A stretch of DNA of 64,000 bases from Anaerolineae bacterium (GTDB lineage: Bacteria; Chloroflexota; Anaerolineae; B4-G1; SLSP01). The notes below the pieces were generated by a model. It did not search any database, was not told the DNA's origin, and was given only the letters and a program-made list of their open reading frames with translations. Positions 33,884 to 42,692 of the stretch are shown piece after piece. How positions within the stretch are numbered: the first letter of the stretch is position 1; every line of letters begins with the position of its first letter. The stretch is from NCBI GenBank assembly GCA_026645815.1, contig JAPKMR010000019.1:1-64000 (forward strand). The letters are read 5' to 3'. Made by a program: the position numbers and the translations under genes.

Positions 33884-34220
33884 TACATGAGTAAATTACG
33901 CACTGGACATTCTACTATTCTCACTAAAATGACTTCACTGAAAACATCCGGTCAGCCACGTATATTTACCTGGACCCTTCAGAATGCTTCTCTTGCGTAA
34001 GTGGTTGTTTTGCCTTCACAGAAGAATCCCGGCAAGCTCTCCATTCAAAGCTGGGCTGTTTCATAGGTCAGTGTGATTGCTAGAATGTGCTTTTATACGG
34101 GCGCGGCGCTCGCGAGGGAGTTTTTGTTGGGCGACTCGCTTTGAGTTCACGGTTTGATTGCCTCCTGTGTGCCCGATTTCTGCTTGTGGCTTACCAATCA
34201 CTATCTTTAAGGAGCTCGTT
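33884..34220 (+). other. Long untranslated leader of the eut operon
   Basis: About 335 bases lie between the promoter and the first start codon and hold no gene. I see no cobalamin aptamer consensus and no EutV-type paired hairpins. There is a weak stem around GGGCGCGGCGCTCGCGAGGG (34099-34118). The length suggests a regulatory leader, but its mechanism is not evident. Confidence 0.45.
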
Positions 34221-34511
34221 ATGACCATACAGTTGATTGCGCTGGGTATGATTGAGACCAAGGGCTTGGTGGGCGCGATTGAAGCGGCTGATGCCATGGT
34301 CAAAGCCGCCAATGTCAAGCTCATCGGCAAGGAATATATCGGCGGCGGCTATGTCACGGTGATGGTGCGTGGTGATGTGGGTGCGGTCAAAGCTGCAACT
34401 GATGCTGGCGCCGCTGCGGCGCAGCGTGTGGGTGAGCTGGTCAGCGTTCACGTCATTCCTCGCCCCCATGGTGATGTGGAGTTCATTCTGCCTAAAGCGC
34501 AGGAGGATTAG
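34221..34511 (+). CDS. eutM: BMC-H hexameric shell protein (EutM/PduA-like)
   Basis: 96-residue single BMC domain forming hexamers that tile the microcompartment shell. It starts at the ATG at 34221 (AAGGAG upstream). Hallmarks are [20 protein letters not shown], the strand [20 protein letters not shown] (pore-lining GGG loop), [16 protein letters not shown] and [10 protein letters not shown]. The protein is identical over 90 residues to the second BMC-H at 40781-41074, despite many synonymous differences. Being first in the operon fits its need as the most abundant shell part. Confidence 0.95.
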   Translation: MTIQLIALGMIETKGLVGAIEAADAMVKAANVKLIGKEYIGGGYVTVMVRGDVGAVKAATDAGAAAAQRVGELVSVHVIPRPHGDVEFILPKAQED

Positions 34512-34528
34512 AAACAGGAGCTCCACGT

Positions 34529-35986
34529 ATGCCGCCTACCGGGCGCGAACTGCTCAGCGTGGGGATTGATGTTGGTACCACGACAACACAGATTGTTTTC
34601 TCCAGGCTTCGGGTGCATGATGTTGCCCGCCTGGGGCAGGTGCCACGCATTCAGGTAAATGCCAAGACTGTTCTTTACCAAAGCCCTATCGCTTTCACCC
34701 CACTTCTTACATCCGAAGAAGTGGATGTATCCGCGCTTACCGCCATCGTGCGGGAGGAATACCGGCGCGCCGGTATCGCCCCTGAGCAAGTTGAAACCGG
34801 TGCGGTGATTGTCACCGGTGAAATTGCCCGCGCGAATAATGCCGATGCCATCCTCAAGGCTCTCGCGCATCTGGCGGGCGACTTCGTTGTCACCGTGGCG
34901 GGTCCCAATGTGGAAGCGCAAATCGCAGGGCGGGGCGCCGGAGCGGCGGAGTATTCTACAGAGCATTATGCCCAGGTCACCAATGTGGATATCGGTGGCG
35001 GAACCGCCAACGCGGCGATATTCCGGGGCGGTGAACATCTCTCCTCCTCGGCGCTCGCAGTAGGTGGGCGACAAATGGTGGTGGAGAAGACTTCTGGCAT
35101 TGTGCGCTCTATTGCGCCCCCTGGGCGGAGCATCATTGAGGCTCTCAGTCTCCCCATCCGTGAAGGTCAGCGCGTAGAACCGGAGACATTGGAACGCTTT
35201 TGCAACTGTATGGCGGACCTCATAGCCGACCTCATTGAGGGCGAGGTCAGTGCCTTGGGGCAGCGGCTTCAGCTCACGCCACCTTTGCGCGGGGCAAAAC
35301 AATCTTCCGTTGTCTTCTTCTCCGGCGGGGTGGGTGCTTATTATTATGACCCCATCGAAATTCACGGCTTGGCGGATGTGTTGGTGCATGATGATGTGGG
35401 TCCGCTTTTCGCTCAATGCCTGCGTCTCCACCCGCGCATCCGTAGGTGCAATGTGCAGCGTCCCGCCGAGACACTTCGCGCCACGGTGATGGGAGCTTCG
35501 AATGAGACGGTCACGCTGAGTGGCAGCACTATCTGGGTGGCGCGGGATTGGCTCCCGTTGCGCAACCTGCCGGTGGTACGACCACAGCTCACTTCTGCGG
35601 AATTGTTCCAACCTGATCGTCTGGTTGAGGCGTTGTCTTATGCCGGGCAACGTTGGGATGTGGAAAGGGGGCAACGGGCTTTGGCTTTGGTGCTTGACCT
35701 GCCCGCGCGCTTGAATCATGACGGCTTGACCGCCATCACCCAGGGCGTCGTGCGCTACGTTGAGGCGCGCCATGATCGGGTCACTGGTGTGCCGCTGGTC
35801 CTGGTCCTTGAGCGCGATTACGCCCAAGCGCTAGGGCAGAGCGTCCACGCTCAGAAGCCCGACTTGCCCTTGCTCATCATAGATCAAATCGGGTTGGGTG
35901 AGGGTGATTTCATTGATATTGGGCTACCGCTTCTGGGGGGGCGTGTGGTGCCGGTCTCGGTGAAAACGCTCGTCTTCTATCACTAA
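34529..35986 (+). CDS. eutA: Ethanolamine ammonia-lyase reactivase EutA
   Basis: 485 residues, actin/Hsp70-like ATPase. It releases damaged cobalamin from ethanolamine ammonia-lyase so that fresh AdoCbl can bind. The phosphate-1 motif is GIDVGTTTTQIVFSRL and the phosphate-2 motif NVDIGGGTANAAIF. YSTEHYAQVTNVDIGGGTAN and GRSIIEALSLP are family-typical. It lies 17 bases downstream of the shell gene, with CAGGAG before the ATG. It precedes eutB, as in enteric eut operons. Confidence 0.94.
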   Translation: MPPTGRELLSVGIDVGTTTTQIVFSRLRVHDVARLGQVPRIQVNAKTVLYQSPIAFTPLLTSEEVDVSALTAIVREEYRRAGIAPEQVETGAVIVTGEIARANNADAILKALAHLAGDFVVTVAGPNVEAQIAGRGAGAAEYSTEHYAQVTNVDIGGGTANAAIFRGGEHLSSSALAVGGRQMVVEKTSGIVRSIAPPGRSIIEALSLPIREGQRVEPETLERFCNCMADLIADLIEGEVSALGQRLQLTPPLRGAKQSSVVFFSGGVGAYYYDPIEIHGLADVLVHDDVGPLFAQCLRLHPRIRRCNVQRPAETLRATVMGASNETVTLSGSTIWVARDWLPLRNLPVVRPQLTSAELFQPDRLVEALSYAGQRWDVERGQRALALVLDLPARLNHDGLTAITQGVVRYVEARHDRVTGVPLVLVLERDYAQALGQSVHAQKPDLPLLIIDQIGLGEGDFIDIGLPLLGGRVVPVSVKTLVFYH

Positions 35987-36035
35987 GGGACCCTCCGCAA
36001 GCAGTTCTGGCTTATTGTCTTTAAGGTGAACTATC

Positions 36036-37403
36036 ATGCTCCTACGCACCAGGCTTTTGGGTCAGACTTATGAATTCGGCGACATCAAGGAATTGCTCGC
36101 CAAAGCCAACGAGGAAAAATCTGGCGACCGGCAAGCCGGTATTGCGGCAGCTACCGTGACCGAACGCGTGGCTGCCAGGTTTGTGCTGGCTGAAGTCCCA
36201 CTTGCAGTGTTGCGTGAGAACCCTGTTATCCCTTACGAGATGGATGATGTGACGCGCGTCATTCAGGATGCTGTCAATGAGACAATCTACAACGAGATTA
36301 AGGGATGGACGGTTGGGGCATTCCGTGAGTGGTTGTTAGCTGACACGACCACCACTGACATGATCCGCCGCGTGAGCCAGGGGTTGACGGCGGAGATGAT
36401 TGCTGCCGTGACCAAGTTGATGTCGAACATGGACCTCATGTATGGCGCGAGCAAGATTCGCTTTACCGCGCATGCGAATAACACCATTGGCTTGAAAGGC
36501 ACCCTTGCTTCGCGCTTACAGCCCAATCATCCCACCGATTCTGTGGCAGGAATTCGCGCGGCAGTTTACGAGGGTCTCTCTTTTGGTTCTGGCGATAGCG
36601 TCATTGGCATCAACCCCATGGATGACTCTGTGGATAGCGTCATGCGCCTGCTGGAGATGACCTACGAGGTCATCCAGAAATGGCGCATACCTACCCAGAA
36701 CTGTGTGCTCGCACACGTTACCACGCAGATGGAGGCGCTCAGGCGCGGCGCCCCTTGCGGTTTGGTCTTTCAGAGCTTGGCGGGGTCGCAGAAGGCCAAT
36801 GAAGCCTTTGGCATCACCGTGGAAATGCTGGATGAGGCTTATGCTCTTGCGCAGAAATACTGCGCTTCTACGGGTCCCAACTACCTCTACTTTGAGACCG
36901 GGCAGGGTACCGCGCTCTCTGCCGATGCCCACTATGGTGCTGACCAGCTCACGATGGAGGCGCGTATCTACGGACTGGCGAAGCGCTACAAGCCTTTCCA
37001 GGTGAATACCGTGGTGGGCTTTATCGGCCCGGAATATCTCTATGATGCTGTGCAGATTACCCGCGCGGGTCTGGAAGACCACTTCATGGCCAAACTCACC
37101 GGGGTTCCCATGGGTTGTGATGCCTGTTATACCAACCATGCCCGCGCTACCCAGAATGACATTGAAAACCTGGCGGTGCTTTTAGCGGCGGCAGGTGTTG
37201 ATTACTTTATGGGCGTACCCATGGGCGATGATACGATGTTGAGCTATCAGTCCACCAGTTATCACGATACTGCTGCCTTGCGGCAGCTCTTGGGCCTGCG
37301 CCCGTTGCCCGAATTCGAGGCATGGCTGGAGCGTGTTGGCTTGATGCAAGATGGCATTTTGACCGAGAAAGCGGGGGATGCCTCATTCTTCCTCCGGCAA
37401 TAA
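36036..37403 (+). CDS. eutB: Ethanolamine ammonia-lyase large subunit
   Basis: 455 residues; with EutC and AdoCbl converts ethanolamine to acetaldehyde and ammonia. It contains the family sequences GDRQAGIAA, LMSNMDLMYGASKIRF, TIGLKGTLASRLQPNHPTD, GINPMDDSVDSV (cobalamin and substrate region), PTQNCVLAHVTTQMEALRRG and YFETGQGTALSADAHYGADQ. The length and start agree with the family. It begins 49 bases after eutA with AAGGTG upstream. Confidence 0.97.
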   Translation: MLLRTRLLGQTYEFGDIKELLAKANEEKSGDRQAGIAAATVTERVAARFVLAEVPLAVLRENPVIPYEMDDVTRVIQDAVNETIYNEIKGWTVGAFREWLLADTTTTDMIRRVSQGLTAEMIAAVTKLMSNMDLMYGASKIRFTAHANNTIGLKGTLASRLQPNHPTDSVAGIRAAVYEGLSFGSGDSVIGINPMDDSVDSVMRLLEMTYEVIQKWRIPTQNCVLAHVTTQMEALRRGAPCGLVFQSLAGSQKANEAFGITVEMLDEAYALAQKYCASTGPNYLYFETGQGTALSADAHYGADQLTMEARIYGLAKRYKPFQVNTVVGFIGPEYLYDAVQITRAGLEDHFMAKLTGVPMGCDACYTNHARATQNDIENLAVLLAAAGVDYFMGVPMGDDTMLSYQSTSYHDTAALRQLLGLRPLPEFEAWLERVGLMQDGILTEKAGDASFFLRQ

Positions 37404-37414
37404 GGATTTGATTG

Positions 37415-38323
37415 ATGAATCAAGTGACGGTGGATATCGAAGCCATTGTGCAGGCAGTTGTAGCGGAGCTGCGCAAACAAGGCGGCGCCTCCGCTGCTGT
37501 CGGGACGTCCCCCGTCAAGGCGGCGCCCGGCGAATTGGTCATTGACCTGCCCGATCCTACCTTGCCGGAATTCCGGCGCGCCATTGGGGTGGGGCATCCC
37601 CACGACCTGGAGGGTTTGCGCAATCTCTGCGCCACGACCACCGCACGCCTCGGTGTGGGTCGAGCTGGACCTCGCCCCCGTACCAGCAGTTTGCTGCTCT
37701 TTCAGTTCGATCACGGTATCACACAAGACGCCATCTACGGTGAGGTTTCTGAACCGGTGAAGGAGAAGTTGGGCCTTTTCACGGTGACGACACAGGTCAG
37801 CAATCGGGATGAGTATCTTCTGCGCCCAGACCTGGGACGCAAGCTCTCCGATGCTGCTAGAAAGACCATTGCCGAGCGTTGCGTCAAAAAACCGCAGGTG
37901 CAGGTTGTCGTTGGCGATGGTCTGAGCGCGGCAGCAGTGAATAATAACGTGCCGGAAATCTATCCCGTCATCGAGCAGGGCCTCAAGAGCGCTGGCATTA
38001 GCATGGGGACGCCCTTCTTTATTCAAAATGCCCGTGTTGGCGTCATCAATGATGTTAATGAGGTCGTCGGCGCGGATATGGTGGTGATTTTGTTGGGTGA
38101 GCGACCTGGTCTGGGCGTGGCTGACGCGCTCAGCGCCTACATGGGCCACAAGCCCGGTCCCGGCAAGACCGATGCCGAGCGCGATGTTGTCTGTATGATT
38201 ACCTATCATGGTGGCACCAATCCATTGGAAGCGGGCGCCTATGTGGTAGAATTGATTAAACAGACCTTGAAGTACCAGGCTAGTGGCATAGAGCTCAAGT
38301 TGAAGGCTTCTGGTGGGGAATAG
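37415..38323 (+). CDS. eutC: Ethanolamine ammonia-lyase small subunit with encapsulation helix
   Basis: 302 residues from the ATG at 37415; a TTG one codon earlier is possible. EutC completes the cobalamin-binding site. Recognisable are RIGVGRAGPRPRTSSLLLFQ-like LGVGRAGPRPRTSSLLLF, DHGITQDAIYGEVSE, VVVGDGLSAAAVNNN and LIGERPGLG as LLGERPGLGVADALSAYMGH. The first 20 residues, VDIEAIVQAVVAELRKQGG, form an amphipathic helix joined by a Pro/Ala-rich linker to the enzyme, which is the layout of microcompartment-targeting peptides. It starts 11 bases after the eutB stop. Confidence 0.95.
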   Translation: MNQVTVDIEAIVQAVVAELRKQGGASAAVGTSPVKAAPGELVIDLPDPTLPEFRRAIGVGHPHDLEGLRNLCATTTARLGVGRAGPRPRTSSLLLFQFDHGITQDAIYGEVSEPVKEKLGLFTVTTQVSNRDEYLLRPDLGRKLSDAARKTIAERCVKKPQVQVVVGDGLSAAAVNNNVPEIYPVIEQGLKSAGISMGTPFFIQNARVGVINDVNEVVGADMVVILLGERPGLGVADALSAYMGHKPGPGKTDAERDVVCMITYHGGTNPLEAGAYVVELIKQTLKYQASGIELKLKASGGE

Positions 38324-38365
38324 CTGCCCCTATTCTATTGCAGATTGCCCCACGGGAGGGATTTT

Positions 38366-39022
38366 ATGGCTGTTCTCGATCCCATTAAGCCACATATTCT
38401 ATCGGCGCGGTTGATTCCTAACGTGCACCCCGATTTCGCGGCGCAGTTGGGCCTTCACCCCGATCAGCGCAGCCTGGCGCTCGTCACGTGTGACATGGAT
38501 GATGCCCTATACATCTCGCTTGATGAGGCGACAAAGATGGCTGAGGTGGAGGTAGTCTACGCGCAGAGTTTCTACGCCGGCTCCAACTATGCCTCTGGTC
38601 CCCTCTCGGGTGAGATTATTGGCATTCTGGCAGGACCCGACCCTGCGGAAGCGCGTGCGGGCCTCAACGCCTGTACCGCTTATGCCGAAGCCGAGGCCTG
38701 GTTCTACTCCGCCAATACGGATGACACGCTGATCTTCTTTCCGCATACCATCTCGCGTTCTGGAAGCTACTTGAGTCAGGTGGCGGGGGTGCCCATTGGA
38801 ACACCGCTGGCATATTTGATTGCGCCCCCCATTGAGGCAACCTTCGCCATTGATGCGGCGCTCAAGGCTGCTGAGGTGACCCTGCGCGTTTGGTGGAAAC
38901 CCCCTTCGGAGACGAACTTTTCGGGGGCGTTGCTCTCGGGGACGCAGAGCGCTTGCCGGGCAGCCAGTATGGCTTTCCAGGAGGCTGTTCTCGATGTTGC
39001 CCGCAATCCGCACAAGTTCTAA
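38366..39022 (+). CDS. eutL: BMC-T shell protein EutL
   Basis: 218 residues from the ATG at 38366 (GGGAGGG five bases before). A tandem permuted BMC protein forming trimers with a gated central pore. EutL traits are LSARLIPNVHPDFAAQLGL, YAQSFYAGSNYASGPLSGEI, GILAGPDPAEARAGLNAC, FFPHTISRSGSYLS and the C-terminal ATFAIDAALKAAEVTL. It probably lets larger molecules such as cofactors cross the shell. Confidence 0.95.
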   Translation: MAVLDPIKPHILSARLIPNVHPDFAAQLGLHPDQRSLALVTCDMDDALYISLDEATKMAEVEVVYAQSFYAGSNYASGPLSGEIIGILAGPDPAEARAGLNACTAYAEAEAWFYSANTDDTLIFFPHTISRSGSYLSQVAGVPIGTPLAYLIAPPIEATFAIDAALKAAEVTLRVWWKPPSETNFSGALLSGTQSACRAASMAFQEAVLDVARNPHKF

Positions 39023-39063
39023 GAGGTAGAATGGAAATCAGGAGTAACGGTTAAGGAGGGCTT

Positions 39064-40554
39064 ATGCCTGAAACATACGACCTGGATCTACAATCCATTC
39101 AGGAAGCGCGTTGCCTGGCGGTGGCGTGCCGTGAAGCCCAACGGCAATGGGCGCTGGCGGATCAGGCTACCGTGGATCGCGTCTGCCAGGCGATGGCGGA
39201 GGCGGCTTTTGCCGATGCTGCGCGCCTGGGGCAGTTGGCGTATGAGGAGACCGGCTACGGTGTGCCGCTCCACAAGCGTCTCAAGAATGAATTTGCCAGC
39301 CGTCAGGTTTGGGAGTCCATCAAAGACCTCAAGACAGTTGGCGTCATCGGGCGCGATGACCGGCGTAAGCTCATCGAGATTGCCTGGCCCATGGGGGTCA
39401 TCGCTGGCTTAACGCCTTCGACCAACCCCACATCCACGGCAATCTACAAGGTCTTGATTTCAGTCAAGGCGCGCAATGGCATCATCATCGCCCCACATCC
39501 GTTGGCAAAGCGATGCACTCATGAGGCTGTGCGGGTCATGGCTAAAGCAGGTGAAGCCGCCGGGATGCCGCCTGGACTGGTGAGCTGTATGCAGCACATC
39601 ACACTTGATGGCACTCAGGCGCTGATGCACCACTATGCTGTCTCGCTGATTTTGGCGACGGGCGGCGGACCGATGGTGCGGGCAGCGCACAGCGTTGGCA
39701 AGCCTGCGATTGGCGTGGGACCTGGAAACGTGCCCGTCTATGTAGATCGCAGCGCTGACATTCCCAAAGCCGCCGCTGATATCGTTAACAGCAAAGCCTT
39801 CGATTGCTCTGTTATCTGTGCTACCGAACAATCAGTAGTGGCAGATAAACCCATCGCAACGCAACTGCGCGCAGAGATGGAAAAGCAAGGCGCATACTGG
39901 GTCAACGCTGAGCAGAAGGCGGCTTTGGAGCGCACGCTTTTCTTCCCTGATGGCAGTATCAATGCGCGCAGCGTGGGCAAGACGCCTCAGAAGCTGGCGC
40001 AGATGGCGGGAATCGTCGTTCCAGGCTCTGCTCGCGTGCTGGTTGCGGAACTTGAGGGCGTGGGAAAAGAGTATCCTCTCAGCCGGGAAAAACTCACTAC
40101 CGTGTTGGCTTTCTTTGTAGAGGATGGTTGGCATGCTGGTTGCGAGCGCTGTATCCAGCTGCTCAAATTTGGCGGCGATGGGCATTCGCAAGTGATTCAT
40201 GCTCGGGATGAAGAAGTGATTCTAGCTTTTGGCTTAGAAAAACCCGCTTTCCGTATCATCGTCAACTCCTGGGCAACGATGGGCGCTATCGGCGCAAGCA
40301 CGGGTGTCGCACCTGCGTTGACGCTGGCGCCCGGCGGTTTGGGTGGCGCCATCTCGAGCGACAACATCACGACCACACACCTGCTCAATATCAAACGGGT
40401 GGCGTATGAACTGGTTCCGCCTTCCGCGTTGGCGCGGACTCCTGCACCCGATGTCACAGGATATGCTGCCCCGGCGCCGGTTCTCCCTCAGGATGACGCC
40501 GTGCTTGAGGAAATCGTGCGCCGTGTGCTGGTGCAGCTAAACGCGGAGAGGTGA
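39064..40554 (+). CDS. eutE: CoA-acylating acetaldehyde dehydrogenase EutE
   Basis: 496 residues; oxidises acetaldehyde with NAD+ and CoA to acetyl-CoA. The catalytic Cys lies in [18 protein letters not shown]. Other motifs are [39 protein letters not shown] and [20 protein letters not shown]. The last 20 residues, [20 protein letters not shown], form an amphipathic helix behind a Pro/Ala-rich linker and look like a C-terminal encapsulation peptide, similar to the EutC N-terminus. Family members usually carry it at the N-terminus, so the position is worth noting. The sequence is also related to the aldehyde-dehydrogenase half of AdhE. Confidence 0.95.
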   Translation: MPETYDLDLQSIQEARCLAVACREAQRQWALADQATVDRVCQAMAEAAFADAARLGQLAYEETGYGVPLHKRLKNEFASRQVWESIKDLKTVGVIGRDDRRKLIEIAWPMGVIAGLTPSTNPTSTAIYKVLISVKARNGIIIAPHPLAKRCTHEAVRVMAKAGEAAGMPPGLVSCMQHITLDGTQALMHHYAVSLILATGGGPMVRAAHSVGKPAIGVGPGNVPVYVDRSADIPKAAADIVNSKAFDCSVICATEQSVVADKPIATQLRAEMEKQGAYWVNAEQKAALERTLFFPDGSINARSVGKTPQKLAQMAGIVVPGSARVLVAELEGVGKEYPLSREKLTTVLAFFVEDGWHAGCERCIQLLKFGGDGHSQVIHARDEEVILAFGLEKPAFRIIVNSWATMGAIGASTGVAPALTLAPGGLGGAISSDNITTTHLLNIKRVAYELVPPSALARTPAPDVTGYAAPAPVLPQDDAVLEEIVRRVLVQLNAER

Positions 40555-40558
40555 TATA

Positions 40559-41074
40559 ATGACCGCATCACGTCTGTGCAAGGCTGTGACCCAGAGCGGC
40601 AGGCCGTGTCGCAATCGCGCGTTGGAAGGCTCGGATTATTGTCGCTTGCCGGCGCATCGGGCGCTGGCGCAGACGGAAAAAACCGCAGCAATATCGGAAT
40701 CCGGTGTCGAAAGGTCTGTTATTCCTACTCTGGCGCTATCAATGGCTGTGCCAGAACCATTTCAGGAAAAGGAGTCGGGTATGACAAACGTACAGTTGAT
40801 TGCACTCGGTATGATTGAGACCAAGGGATTGGTGGGCGCCATCGAAGCCGCCGATGCTATGGTCAAAGCAGCCAATGTCAAGTTGATCGGCAAAGAATAC
40901 ATTGGCGGCGGTTATGTCACGGTGATGGTGCGCGGCGACGTAGGCGCGGTCAAGGCAGCGACGGATGCGGGCGCAGCTGCGGCGCAGCGTGTGGGTGAGC
41001 TCGTCAGTGTTCATGTCATCCCTCGCCCTCATGGCGATGTGGAGTTCATCCTGCCCAAAGCGCCGGAAGCATAG
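40559..41074 (+). CDS. BMC-H shell protein with N-terminal Cys/His extension; two possible starts
   Basis: The long form (171 residues, ATG 40559, GGAGAGG seven bases before) has an N-terminal small zinc-motif-like segment: C7-x9-C17-x10-C28-x4-H33 with [18 protein letters not shown] 40-residue linker and a complete BMC-H domain follow. A second in-frame ATG at 40781 has its own strong AAAGGAG six bases upstream and would give an ordinary 97-residue shell protein. Both products could be made. The domain is identical over 90 residues to the BMC-H at 34221-34511. The extension begins four bases after the eutE stop. Confidence 0.88.
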   Translation: MTASRLCKAVTQSGRPCRNRALEGSDYCRLPAHRALAQTEKTAAISESGVERSVIPTLALSMAVPEPFQEKESGMTNVQLIALGMIETKGLVGAIEAADAMVKAANVKLIGKEYIGGGYVTVMVRGDVGAVKAATDAGAAAAQRVGELVSVHVIPRPHGDVEFILPKAPEA

Positions 41075-41146
41075 TCGTCAGTGTGGCTTAATGCGTGGGC
41101 TGGTCGCGGTGAGTAGCCGGCGCGATAGCCTAAAAGGAGCCGCAGG

Positions 41147-41833
41147 ATGAAAAAACGGTTGATTACCGCGGCTGATATTCGCTGCCTGAAAGATGCGGGC
41201 AAGCTACAGCTCGTGGTTGCCAGGGGCGAGCTGGTCACACCGTTAGCGTTCGATACCGCACGAGAATTGGGGATAGCCATCTGCTACGAGGGTGACGGCG
41301 TTGGAGCTGAGCTGCCTGTCTGGAGTGGAGCAGCTCAACGTGTGCGCCGTGAGCTGTCACAAACGCCTTCTGTTCCCATGTCCGCCTCTCCTCCTTCGGC
41401 GTCGCAAACGGATGCGCTGGAAACCCGTGTGCGGGAAATCGCCGCCGCATTGCTAGCCCAATCTTACGCGCCGGCATCGAGCTCGCCGGTGCGCCATATC
41501 ACGGGGCGTGGCTTGCACCTGGAACCGTTTCCCTTTGATGTTGGGCATCCAGAGATGGATATCCGTGTGCTGGATGTCGTGACTGGCGCGCACGGTTCGC
41601 CCATCGCAGGGGGGATGATGTCTTTCCGCAAAGGCAGTTTCCCGTGGACGCTGAACTATGATGAGCTTGAATACGTCATCGAAGGGGAATTGCACATCGG
41701 GACGTCGCAGGGCACGGTGATAGGCTTACCAGGGGATGTGCTTTACGTTCCCAAGGGGACGAGCATTACTTTTGGGACGCCCGAATGGGCTAAGTTCTTC
41801 TACGTGACCTACCCGGCGGAATGGGGCGGGTGA
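41147..41833 (+). CDS. eutQ: EutQ, cupin acetate-kinase-like protein
   Basis: 228 residues. The N-terminal segment MKKRLITAADIRCLKDAGK resembles the phosphotransferase-associated/BMC-targeting start of EutQ, then an Ala/Ser/Pro-rich linker (85-100). The C-terminal cupin runs from HITGRGLHLEPFPF to YVTYPAEWGG, with ELEYVIEGELHIG and LPGDVLYVPKGTSITF. EutQ homologues have been reported to make ATP from acetyl phosphate or to support shell assembly. No phosphotransacetylase is encoded nearby, so the acetyl-phosphate role is doubtful here. AAAAGGAG precedes the ATG. Confidence 0.92.
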   Translation: MKKRLITAADIRCLKDAGKLQLVVARGELVTPLAFDTARELGIAICYEGDGVGAELPVWSGAAQRVRRELSQTPSVPMSASPPSASQTDALETRVREIAAALLAQSYAPASSSPVRHITGRGLHLEPFPFDVGHPEMDIRVLDVVTGAHGSPIAGGMMSFRKGSFPWTLNYDELEYVIEGELHIGTSQGTVIGLPGDVLYVPKGTSITFGTPEWAKFFYVTYPAEWGG

Positions 41834-41864
41834 CGCATGTCAGTCCTCCTTCTAAGGCAAAAAT

Positions 41865-42677
41865 GTGAATCCTGAACTTACTGCATATTTGAACGCTGCT
41901 GATGATGCGCTCAAGCGTCCCGGAATCAATGGCTATCGCGGTCCGGTCCACGTCGGCGTGGATTTGGGCACGGCGTATACGACGCTGTTCGTCCTGGATG
42001 AGCACTACCAACCGCTCATCGGGGCTTATCGCTTTGCGGAAGTTGTGCGGGATGGCTTGGTGGTAGATTTCGCAGGTGCGACGAAACTGCTTCGAGAGCT
42101 CAAACGGGAAGTGGAGTCGCGGTTGGGCTTTGAATTGACCTCCGCAGCCACGACCTATCCGCCGGGCGTGCCTCAGGTCGAGGTGCGCGCTACCCGCTAC
42201 GTGGTGGAATCTGCGGGCATGGAATGCACTGGTGTGGTGGATGAGCCAACCGCTGCGAATGCCATCCTCCAGGTAGAGAATGGCGCCGTCGTAGACATCG
42301 GTGGTGGAACCACGGGTATTGCCATCATCCGCGAAGGTCAGGTCATTTATACTGCTGATGAGGCGACGGGCGGTGTGCATTTCACCCTCGTGCTTGCTGG
42401 CGCGCATCATATCTCCTTTGGGGAGGCTGAGGCGCTCAAAATCAACCCTGAGAAGCAGGAGCGGTTATTCCCCATTGTCCACCCGGTGATGGAGAAGGTG
42501 GCGACGATTATCTCCCGGCATATTGCCGGTTACCCGGTAGAGACGCTCTATTTGGTGGGGGGAACCAGCGCTTTCAAGGGGATTGCTGAGGTCATTGCGT
42601 CGGTGACGGGGGTGCACACTTTTGTGCCCACAAATCCGCTTTTTGTGACTCCATTAGGTGTGGCAAAGTATAACTGA
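41865..42677 (+). CDS. eutJ: EutJ, Hsp70/actin-like chaperone
   Basis: 270 residues from a GTG at 41865. The ATPase motifs are VGVDLGTAYTTLFVLD (phosphate 1), VVDIGGGTTGIAI (phosphate 2) and YLVGGTSAFKGI (adenosine). TTYPPGVPQVEVRATRYVVE and CTGVVDEPTAAN are EutJ-typical. It probably assists folding or assembly of the compartment enzymes. This gives the operon two different actin-fold ATPases, EutA and EutJ. No clear Shine-Dalgarno is seen, so translation may depend on eutQ upstream (31 bases). Confidence 0.92.
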   Translation: MNPELTAYLNAADDALKRPGINGYRGPVHVGVDLGTAYTTLFVLDEHYQPLIGAYRFAEVVRDGLVVDFAGATKLLRELKREVESRLGFELTSAATTYPPGVPQVEVRATRYVVESAGMECTGVVDEPTAANAILQVENGAVVDIGGGTTGIAIIREGQVIYTADEATGGVHFTLVLAGAHHISFGEAEALKINPEKQERLFPIVHPVMEKVATIISRHIAGYPVETLYLVGGTSAFKGIAEVIASVTGVHTFVPTNPLFVTPLGVAKYN

Positions 42678-42692
42678 GCATAAGAGGTGCTT

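Noticed and set aside
33884-34220. Cobalamin riboswitch before the B12-dependent eut operon
   Set aside because: I looked for the B12-box and the GCCACTG-type elements and did not find a convincing match; only an unexplained leader is reported.
34508-35827. 439-codon minus-strand open frame
   Set aside because: Antisense to eutA, whose motifs are clear. No ribosome-binding site or recognisable protein features.
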